From: JAZFYD01 sp036443405
Lineage (GTDB): Bacteria; Planctomycetota; PLA2
NCBI GenBank assembly: GCA_036443405.1
Contig: JAZFYD010000198.1
Coordinates: forward strand, 1 to 7,821
DNA length: 7,821 nt
Reading direction: 5' to 3'
In this document: piece by piece, positions 1 through 5,566 of the stretch
How positions within the stretch are numbered: the stretch's first letter is position 1
Layout of the letters: each line of letters starts with the position of its first letter
Position numbers and translations under genes: made by a program
Notes under the pieces: generated by a model
The model's input: the letters and a program-made list of their open reading frames with translations, nothing else
The model's database searches: none
Told to the model about the DNA's origin: nothing

Positions 1-391
1 ACCAATCGACGCTTTGCCCGAGTACCTGGCTGCGGTGGTTCGCAAACTCGCGGCGGGTGCACCGTTGGCGGAGCAAGAGCACGCCGCCGCGGAGCTTGCC
101 ATTGAGCGCGGATTGCGTCGCCCGGAGGATCGCGACAACGCGAGGGAGGCGTTGGAGCGGGCGCGCGGCGGCGACACCGGGGCCGCGGGCGAAGCGGCAC
201 GCGCGCTGGCGGGGCTTGCCGGCGTGGAGGTCGCGCCGACGGCGGCCAAGCCGGCCGCGGGCGTTGACGGCACCGGAGCCAGTACGGCGGCGCGCGGCGC
301 ATGGACGGCCGTGGTCTATCGCGAGCACCAGGACTATCTGCGCGAGTACAGAAACGCGCTCCTCGAGGGCGCTGCGGAGAAGAGACGATGA
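1..391 (+). CDS. C-terminal part of an unrecognised Ala-rich helical protein (5' end outside window)
   Basis: The frame is open from base 2 to the TGA at 389-391 (129 codons visible before the stop), so the gene almost certainly starts upstream. The TTG at 14 is in frame but has no reason to be the start. The visible part is rich in Ala, Glu and Arg and looks mostly alpha-helical. A low-complexity Ala/Pro/Gly stretch lies at about 220-300, followed by a charged, Tyr-containing C-terminal helix (YREHQDYLREYRNALLEG). I see no catalytic motif, signal peptide or membrane segment and do not recognise the family. The stop overlaps the start of ino1 in an ATGA (388-391), which points to translational coupling and to a role alongside inositol phosphate synthesis. 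That it is coding rests on the overlap and on the continuous frame; the function is unknown. Confidence 0.65.
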   Translation, partial: PIDALPEYLAAVVRKLAAGAPLAEQEHAAAELAIERGLRRPEDRDNAREALERARGGDTGAAGEAARALAGLAGVEVAPTAAKPAAGVDGTGASTAARGAWTAVVYREHQDYLREYRNALLEGAAEKRR

Positions 392-1602
392 GGGCAAAAA
401 CGGGAGTCTGGCTGATCGGCGCGTGCGGCAATGTCGGCATGCTCACGATCTGCGGTGCGCGGGCGATCGCACGTGGTCTCGCCGGCACCACCGGCATGGT
501 CACCGAACTCAAGGAGCTGCGCGCGCTGCCGCTGCCGGCGGTGGACTCGCTCGTCTTCGGCGGCCACGAGGTCTCCGGCCGCACGCTGCTGGAAGCCGCG
601 CGGGACTTCGGCCGGCGCGCCGGCGTGTTGAGCGACCGCCTCCTCGAGCACATCACGCCCGATCTCGAGGAGATCCAGGCGGACATCCGTCCGGGTTTCC
701 CCGTTCCGCCGGTGCGCAACCTCGATGGGACCCCCCCCGCCATATCTGGGCCGAGCGCGATTGTCTCCTCGATCCAGGACGACCTGCGCGCGTTCGTCAA
801 GCGCCACGACCTCGCGGAGCTAGTGGTCGTCAACGTGGCCACGTGCGAGCCACTTCCCACGGAGCAGCCCGAGTGGGGTTCGCTGACGCAGTTGCGTGCC
901 GCGCTGGACGATGACCGCGCCGACGTGTTCCCGAATTCGTTGCTCTACGCGTATGCCGCCCTCGACGCCGGATTCCCCTACATCAACTTCACGCCGAGCA
1001 CCGGTGCCAGCGTCCCCGCACTGGACGAATTGGCGCGCGCGCGTCAGACCGTGCACGCTGGCCGCGACGGCAAGACCGGCGAGACGCTGGTGAAGACGAC
1101 CCTCGCGCCGCTGTTCGCGCTGCGCAACCTCCAGGTACACGCCTGGGAGGGTTACAACATGCTCGGCAACCCGGACGGCGCGGCGCTCCGCGATCCGCGC
1201 ACGCGCGACGCGAAGACCTCGAGCAAGGACCGTTCGCTGAAGGCGATTCTCGGCGAGAACAGCGGTCACAGCTCCGTGCACATCGACTACGTGCCGAGCC
1301 TGGGCGATTGGAAGGTCGCGTTCGACTACATCCACTTCGAAGGGTTCCTCGGCGCGCGCATGGCGATGCAGTTCACGTGGCAGGGTTGCGACAGCGCGCT
1401 TGCGGCGCCGCTCGTGCTCGACCTCGCCCGCATCGCGACGCTGGCGCACGCCCGCGGCGAGACCGGCGCACTGGATTGCTGCGCGTGCTTCTTCAAGGAC
1501 CCTTACGGCCTCGACGTGCACGCCTTCAGCGACCAGTTCGAGCTTTTGCGCGCGTGGGCCAACGACAAACGCGACCGCCCCGGCCAACGTCACTCCGCGT
1601 AG
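388..1602 (+). CDS. ino1: inositol-3-phosphate synthase (myo-inositol-1-phosphate synthase)
   Basis: This enzyme uses NAD to convert glucose 6-phosphate to 1D-myo-inositol 3-phosphate (EC 5.5.1.4), the entry step to inositol lipids and inositol-derived solutes. It is cytosolic. The 404-residue product opens with a Rossmann nucleotide-binding turn, GACGNVG (residues 11-17). Family hallmarks follow: FPNSLLYAYAALDAG (from 181) and the INFTPS strand after it, the DGKTGETLVKT segment (near 228-238), NMLGNPDG, the SSKDRSLKAILG segment (about 278-289), and the GDWKVAFDYIHFEGFLG then QFTWQGCDS and AAPLVLDLAR block (about 303-347). The length fits the short bacterial/archaeal form (roughly 360-400) rather than the eukaryotic one (over 500). 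The ATG at 388 is chosen because the Rossmann strand begins at once and because it overlaps the upstream stop. An in-frame ATG at 301 would add 29 unrelated residues and run deep into the upstream gene. A run of eight C (731-738) lies inside the gene. Confidence 0.95.
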   Translation: MRAKTGVWLIGACGNVGMLTICGARAIARGLAGTTGMVTELKELRALPLPAVDSLVFGGHEVSGRTLLEAARDFGRRAGVLSDRLLEHITPDLEEIQADIRPGFPVPPVRNLDGTPPAISGPSAIVSSIQDDLRAFVKRHDLAELVVVNVATCEPLPTEQPEWGSLTQLRAALDDDRADVFPNSLLYAYAALDAGFPYINFTPSTGASVPALDELARARQTVHAGRDGKTGETLVKTTLAPLFALRNLQVHAWEGYNMLGNPDGAALRDPRTRDAKTSSKDRSLKAILGENSGHSSVHIDYVPSLGDWKVAFDYIHFEGFLGARMAMQFTWQGCDSALAAPLVLDLARIATLAHARGETGALDCCACFFKDPYGLDVHAFSDQFELLRAWANDKRDRPGQRHSA

Positions 1603-1630
1603 CTTCGCGCGCAGGCTGAACCGAACGGCG

Positions 1631-1644
1631 CCAACACGCGTTGG
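1631..1644 (+). repeat. small perfect inverted repeat before the repeat-domain gene
   Basis: CCAAC (1631-1635) and GTTGG (1640-1644) form a 5-bp perfect stem with the 4-base loop ACGC, in the 49-bp gap between ino1 and the next gene. The stem ends 7 bases before the ATG at 1652, where a ribosome site would lie. It could influence initiation or be a weak remnant of a terminator; no T-run follows. An arm this short may also be chance. Confidence 0.25.
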
Positions 1645-1651
1645 TATCGTT

Positions 1652-3211
1652 ATGGTCATGCGGTCGCTGCTCGGATTCGCGGTGGTTGTCACCGGCGTTC
1701 TGTTCGGCCTGACTCGGCCGCAAGAATTCGATGGCCGGGCCTCGGCGATGGCCAGACCGGACGAATCCCTGCGTTTCGACCGCGGCATTTCCGCTCACCC
1801 TAAATCGGGCAGCTCGGCGAGGACCCACCTGCTCGCCGTCGGGGTGGACGACGAGACGCCGTTCGGTCCGAATCCCGAAGACACGCCGCCCAACGTCCGC
1901 GTCTTCGGCCGTGATGGCGAACCGGTAGTGGGTTTTTGGTTCCAAGCGATCGCCCTGGACGGAACAAAGACGGCGAAGCACACGGATCGCACCGGTGGGC
2001 TTGTCCTCACCACGCCGTGTCAGTTGGTTTGTGGGCGGCACCGTTGGAACGTCGAGACGGAAGGATCGCACATCCACGCCGAGCAACTTGTGCCGCTCGA
2101 CATCGAGATCCTCACGCCGCGAGGAACATCCGTCCCCGTGGCATCACGCGCCGCCGCGCGGGATTACGTGCGAGGCGGGCGCGGTCAGGGTCCGATCCCG
2201 TCGCATGTGGTTTGGGGCCGCACGGACCTCCGCATTGATGTCGAGTTGCCGGAGGGGCTCGCCCGTATCGGCACCGAGGTGCACGAGAGATTCGTGCTGT
2301 CCCGGTTCGCGGAACGCGCGCGTCTCGCCATCCCGGCGTGGCCGGAGACCGACCTGCGTGTTCACATTCGCGAACTCGATGGGAGACCTTCCGTAGGCGC
2401 GAAGGTCTACTCGATTTCCATTGCCGGCAAGGGATTGAACCCAAAAACCATCCCGGCGGCGGACGCCGCGGGTGCGATCACGATCAAGGGCGTGCCGCTC
2501 CTGCGTCATGAGCAACTGGCTCTTCACGTCAGCCATAACCTGAGAGCGGGCCGCGTGTCCGTTCCGGTTGCCCGCCGAATGCAGCTCGATGTGCAACTGA
2601 ACGACGAGATCGACATGTCCATCGGACTCGGTGGAGGCGCAGGTGGTGGGCGCCGGGGGCGGAGTGGAAGACGCCGTGTCTTGTTAGGCCGGCAAGTTGA
2701 ACCGGCTACGCTCGTGCTTTCTGTGCAACACTCGAGCGGGGCTCCCGCGCGCGGCATGGCCGTTCGTTTCTCCGGCAAGAGCGGGCTCACCGATCGATAC
2801 GGCCAAGTGCGATTCGAGAAGGTGCGGCCCGGACGGTATCTGCTCTTTGTTTTTGAGCCCGGCTTCGTGACAATTCGCAAAAACATCTGGCTCACAAACG
2901 GCGAAACCAAACACGTGACGATGCGCGAGCCCGTCGGCGCGACGAAGATCGTCCATGTGCAAGACCACGAGGGTGTACCCGTCCCGTTCGCGCGGGTCAC
3001 GGTGCATGGCGGCACGCGCTACGTGCGCATCCAAGCCGGAGTGCAGGACCTCGTGCTGTGGACCGACTTGAACGGCGAAATCGAACTGCCGCGCCTGTCC
3101 CGCGGCAACGACCACGTGATGGCCGTCTTTGGATCGCGCGGCAACCGGATCAAGCTACCGGGAGGCCGCGAAGCCGTACTCGGCCTCCCTGAACCGCACG
3201 GAATGCGATAA
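1652..3211 (+). CDS. membrane-anchored or exported protein with carboxypeptidase-regulatory-like (Ig/prealbumin-type) repeats
   Basis: The 519-residue product starts with a hydrophobic segment (about residues 4-20, SLLGFAVVVTGVLFG) that could be a signal peptide or anchor; I see no lipobox Cys. The rest looks like a series of beta-sandwich modules. There is one at about 78-150, containing a DGEPVVG turn and a DRTGGLVL strand. A second at about 233-320 contains DGRPSVGAKVYS. A Gly/Arg-rich linker, GGGAGGGRRGRSGRRR, lies near 325-341. The last two modules are at about 350-428 (SGAPARGMAVRF, TDRYGQVRFEKVRPGRYLL) and 430-510 (EGVPVPFARVTV, TDLNGEIELPRL). The 'added value, then T-D-x-x-G-x-hydrophobic, then G-x-Y' pattern is typical of CarboxypepD_reg/SpaA-like folds. 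No catalytic domain is visible, so a structural or adhesive envelope role is inferred. The start could be ATG 1652 or ATG 1658; neither has a clear ribosome site. Codon use is less GC-biased than in its neighbours, including a TTA Leu. Confidence 0.72.
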   Translation: MVMRSLLGFAVVVTGVLFGLTRPQEFDGRASAMARPDESLRFDRGISAHPKSGSSARTHLLAVGVDDETPFGPNPEDTPPNVRVFGRDGEPVVGFWFQAIALDGTKTAKHTDRTGGLVLTTPCQLVCGRHRWNVETEGSHIHAEQLVPLDIEILTPRGTSVPVASRAAARDYVRGGRGQGPIPSHVVWGRTDLRIDVELPEGLARIGTEVHERFVLSRFAERARLAIPAWPETDLRVHIRELDGRPSVGAKVYSISIAGKGLNPKTIPAADAAGAITIKGVPLLRHEQLALHVSHNLRAGRVSVPVARRMQLDVQLNDEIDMSIGLGGGAGGGRRGRSGRRRVLLGRQVEPATLVLSVQHSSGAPARGMAVRFSGKSGLTDRYGQVRFEKVRPGRYLLFVFEPGFVTIRKNIWLTNGETKHVTMREPVGATKIVHVQDHEGVPVPFARVTVHGGTRYVRIQAGVQDLVLWTDLNGEIELPRLSRGNDHVMAVFGSRGNRIKLPGGREAVLGLPEPHGMR

Positions 3212-3220
3212 TGCGTCGCG

Positions 3221-3826
3221 ATGGCGGCGAAACGCGTTCTTGTCTGGGTCTGGATTCTGCTCTCCACTTCACTCGTAGTCGGTAGCGCGGGCGCCGCGAT
3301 CTACTACTGGCGTGACAAGGACGCCGCCGAGGAACAGGAGCCTTTGCAGGCCCCGCGGCTCGTCGAGGCCGAGAAACGCTACTACGTGCTGCTCGCCGTC
3401 CTGGAGGTCGAGGCCAAACCCGACCCCGACGGCGACAGCGCCTGGGACACACGCGCCGGCGCGCCGGATCTCTACTACGAGGTGCTCTGGCAGGATCAGG
3501 TCGTGTTCGAGAGTTCGACGAAAGACGACACGCTCGTGGCCCGGTGGAGCAACGCCGCGATCAGGGTCTCCGATCTCGTCGACGAGGTTTCGCTCGACGG
3601 CAGCATCAAGGCGGCGCGCATCACGGCGCGTCCCGGCGACGAACTCGAATTCCGGATCTACGACGCGGACACGATCAAGGACGACTTCGTCGGGAGTTGG
3701 AAGACGCCGGTGATGTCGCTGCAACTCGGCGATCAGACGCTGGAGAAGCCGGGCGGCCGCATCGTGAGCGTGGTGTGCCGCGTCGTGCCGCTCGATGGCC
3801 TCAACCTCGAGGCGCTGACGCGCTAG
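3221..3826 (+). CDS. single-pass membrane protein with C2-like (calcium/lipid-binding) domain
   Basis: The 201-residue product begins with a basic stretch (MAAKR) and one hydrophobic helix (about residues 6-29). A charged, probably extracytoplasmic linker (31-52) follows, then a beta-rich domain (about 54-193). The domain resembles a C2 fold. A first Asp-containing loop runs from D76 to D83 and leads into the strand LYYEV, like the 'D...SDPYVKV' loop of C2 domains. A second loop, YDADTIKDDFVG (147-158), carries D148, D150, D154 and D155 followed by F-V-G, matching the 'D-x-D-...-DDF-[IV]-G' calcium loop. C2 domains usually bind Ca2+ and phospholipid; calcium binding here is inferred from these acidic residues. 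The gene starts 9 bp after the upstream stop and ends 10 bp before the PqiA-like gene, so co-transcription is likely. An ATG at 3211 overlaps the upstream stop but is out of frame. The C2 call rests on motif reading only. Confidence 0.7.
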   Translation: MAAKRVLVWVWILLSTSLVVGSAGAAIYYWRDKDAAEEQEPLQAPRLVEAEKRYYVLLAVLEVEAKPDPDGDSAWDTRAGAPDLYYEVLWQDQVVFESSTKDDTLVARWSNAAIRVSDLVDEVSLDGSIKAARITARPGDELEFRIYDADTIKDDFVGSWKTPVMSLQLGDQTLEKPGGRIVSVVCRVVPLDGLNLEALTR

Positions 3827-3836
3827 GCCGGGGCCG

Positions 3837-4352
3837 TTGAAACCGCGCGTCCTGACCGCCCTCAACTGGCTCAACCACGCCGTGTTGGGGCTCGGGCTGT
3901 GCGCACCCTGCATGACGATCACGCCGCGCATGGGCGAGCACACGGGCTTGGCGAAGTGGCTTGGACTCCTCGATGAACCAAAGACGTATTCCATCGTCGG
4001 CGGCGTGTGGAAGCTGCTGCAGGGCGGCAACGTCTCGATCGGTGTGATTCTGCTTCTGTTCTCCGTGTGTTTCCCGATCGTGAAACTCGGGGTCCTGCGA
4101 GTTGCGTTGGCGCAGGAGCGCCGGGGGGCAGCCGAGTCGAATCCCTGTTCGGAGGGGGGATCCGCGCTGCGCTTCGTCCATCGGTTCGGCCGGTATTCGA
4201 TGGTTGACGTGCTGGTCGTCGCGCTGCTGGTGGTGGCCGGGCAGTCCTTCCCCGGCGGGACGACCGTGGACCTGCGGTGGGGGACGTATGCGTTCGCCGG
4301 AAGCGTGCTGCTGGCGACGATCGTCGCCGGTGGCGTCGGGGCGAAACGCTAG
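3837..4352 (+). CDS. short PqiA-family (paraquat-inducible protein A) inner-membrane protein
   Basis: The 171-residue product has four hydrophobic segments at about residues 12-29, 66-90, 123-140 and 150-168. Family hallmarks are YSIVGGVWKLLQGGN before helix 2, the FPIVKL motif inside it (79-84), and GRYSMVDVLVVALLV leading through helix 3 (from 118). These match one PqiA domain; E. coli PqiA carries two such halves plus zinc-binding segments. PqiA-type proteins are inner-membrane partners of MCE lipid-transport systems (PqiB), but no MCE gene is visible here. The start is TTG at 3837, 10 bp after the upstream stop. No ATG or GTG lies near, and the first helix begins within 12 codons. CAPC (22-25) at the end of helix 1 resembles a metal or disulfide pair but may be chance. 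The loop at 92-112 is hydrophilic. The TAG stop overlaps the stop of the convergent response-regulator gene. Confidence 0.85.
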   Translation: MKPRVLTALNWLNHAVLGLGLCAPCMTITPRMGEHTGLAKWLGLLDEPKTYSIVGGVWKLLQGGNVSIGVILLLFSVCFPIVKLGVLRVALAQERRGAAESNPCSEGGSALRFVHRFGRYSMVDVLVVALLVVAGQSFPGGTTVDLRWGTYAFAGSVLLATIVAGGVGAKR

Positions 4353-5506
4353 CGCGGGTTTGCAGCGGCACTCGCCTGCTGCTGCACTCTGCCGAGGCCG
4401 ACCGACGCGGTGTCGACCTGCTCGTTCACGACGATCTCTTCCAACTCGGTGTCCTCGATCTTCAGGAAGCTCTCGACCACTCTGGGGTCGAACTGCGCTC
4501 CGGCGCAACGCTCGATTTCCGCGCGCGCGTCTTTCGAAGGGACCGCGTCTTTGTAGACACGCTTGGAGGTGATCGCGTCGTAGGCGTCGACGACGGAGAA
4601 GATGCGCGAGGAAAGCGGGATGCTCTCTCCGGCGATGCCGTAGGGGTATCCCTTGCCGTCCCAACGTTCGTGGTGATAGAGGACGACGTCCGCGGCGCCT
4701 TTCAGGAACTTGATTCGCGAGATCATCTTGTAGCCGATCAGCGTGTGATTCCGCATGACCTTCCACTCGTCCTCGGTCAGCTTGCCGGGCTTGAGGAGGA
4801 TCCTGTCGGGGACGCCGATCTTGCCCACGTCGTGCAACAGCGCGCCGTAGTTGACGTCGCGAAGCGTGTCGCCCTCGACGCCCATGCGGCCGGCGACAAG
4901 CGTCGCGTAGGCCTGCACGCGGCGGCAGTGGTGCTTGGTCTCGCAGTCGCGCGACTCGATGGCCGAGACCATCGCGTCGAGTGTCGCCTCGTAGGACTCG
5001 CGCAAGTCGCCGAGGAGATGCTCCAGGTTGCGCGCCTGAGTTTGGATCTCCTTGTTCTTGCGGATCAGATCGATCGTCTTCTCGACGACCTTCTCTTCGA
5101 GGCGCTTCTTGTAGTGCTTGTTCTCGAGAAGCAGGCGGCGCTGGTGGAGCGCGCGCCGCACCGACAGCATCACCTGCGAGATGTTGAACGGCTTGATGAT
5201 GTAGTCGTAGGCGCCGAGGCGAATCGCATCGACGGCGACATCGATGTCGCTGAACGACGTGATCACGATCACGGGCACTTCGTCCGTGAGGCTGCCAAGC
5301 TGTTTCATCAGCGTGAATCCGTCCATCACCGGCATCTTCACGTCGGTGATGATCAGGTCGAAGTCGGTGCGCTTGATGATGCCGTGGGCGACCTTGCCGT
5401 TTTCCGCCTCGGACACGCGGTGGCCTTCCTGCTCGAGTGTCTCTCGCAGGATTTCGCGGATGAGGGGCTCATCGTCGACGACGAGGATGTGAAACGGCCT
5501 AGACAT
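4349..5506 (-). CDS. response regulator with receiver and HD-GYP (cyclic di-GMP phosphodiesterase) domains
   Basis: The 385-residue protein should hydrolyse cyclic di-GMP under control of a sensor kinase not seen here. The receiver domain (about residues 5-122) has the acidic pair D11-D12, phospho-acceptor D55 in TDVKMPVMDG, switch T83, Y102 and K105 in the KPF motif. A charged coiled-coil linker follows (about 120-172). The HD-GYP domain spans about 172-350. Its metal and active-site residues are present: E184 and H193, H225-D226 with K229 in LLHDVGKIG, H254, the HHERWDGKGYP signature (278-288) and D307 in VVDAYDAIT. Nothing essential appears missing, so it is predicted active. The tail (about 352-385) is variable and Gln/Ala-rich. 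ATG 5506 is chosen because the receiver strand starts at residue 5; no good ribosome site precedes it. It lies 60 bp downstream of the glycosyltransferase on the same strand. Its stop overlaps that of the convergent PqiA-like gene. Confidence 0.97.
   Translation of the reverse strand: MSRPFHILVVDDEPLIREILRETLEQEGHRVSEAENGKVAHGIIKRTDFDLIITDVKMPVMDGFTLMKQLGSLTDEVPVIVITSFSDIDVAVDAIRLGAYDYIIKPFNISQVMLSVRRALHQRRLLLENKHYKKRLEEKVVEKTIDLIRKNKEIQTQARNLEHLLGDLRESYEATLDAMVSAIESRDCETKHHCRRVQAYATLVAGRMGVEGDTLRDVNYGALLHDVGKIGVPDRILLKPGKLTEDEWKVMRNHTLIGYKMISRIKFLKGAADVVLYHHERWDGKGYPYGIAGESIPLSSRIFSVVDAYDAITSKRVYKDAVPSKDARAEIERCAGAQFDPRVVESFLKIEDTELEEIVVNEQVDTASVGLGRVQQQASAAANPR
4361..4386 (+). terminator. 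possible stem-loop terminator of the plus-strand operon, inside the opposing gene
   Basis: TGCAGCGGCA (4361-4370) pairs with TGCTGCTGCA (4377-4386) in a 10-bp stem with one G-U pair and a 6-base loop. It begins 8 bases after the PqiA-like stop. In the plus transcript the stem is nearly perfect; on the minus strand the G-U becomes a C-A mismatch. No T-run follows, so it is not a classical intrinsic terminator. The sequence also encodes the low-complexity tail QQQASAAA of the response regulator, so the repeat may reflect Gln/Ala codons only. Confidence 0.3.
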
Positions 5507-5566
5507 GCGGTGGGGACATGTTTGCCCACACCTTCTATCTGCGCTTTGGGGCGGTGAACTTGAGCG

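Noticed and set aside
301..387. Upstream ATG extension of ino1
   Set aside because: It adds 29 residues unlike the family and overlaps the previous gene deeply; the ATG at 388 directly precedes the Rossmann motif and overlaps the upstream stop by four bases.
57..914. Plus-strand Arg-rich open frame over the first gene and the start of ino1
   Set aside because: It is an out-of-frame reading of GC-rich coding DNA, dominated by Arg and Ala, and conflicts with ino1.
1400..1651. N-terminal extension of the repeat-domain protein back into ino1
   Set aside because: The frame is open there but overlaps ino1 by 200 bases with an Arg/Thr/Ser-rich sequence; the hydrophobic export segment begins only after 1652.
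820..1788. Minus-strand open frame (322 codons) across ino1
   Set aside because: It is the antisense shadow of ino1, Arg/Ala/Val-rich with no family motif, while the plus strand carries unmistakable inositol-phosphate synthase motifs.
3897..3911. CAPC in the PqiA-like protein as a zinc site
   Set aside because: It lies at the end of the first membrane helix without the second Cys pair seen in longer PqiA proteins, so a metal site is not supported.
4401..4430. Possible spacer or promoter between the convergent operons
   Set aside because: The two genes meet at CTAG with no spacer, and this stretch encodes the regulator's C-terminus.
3801..4766. Minus-strand open frame across the PqiA-like gene and the regulator end
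   Set aside because: It overlaps two well-supported genes in other frames, and its Arg/Pro/His-rich product has no recognisable motif.
4277..5557. Long plus-strand open frame (426 codons) covering the response regulator
   Set aside because: It is antisense to a gene with complete receiver and HD-GYP motifs; its translation is a low-information Asp/Val/Leu/Arg-rich product typical of the opposite strand of high-GC coding DNA.
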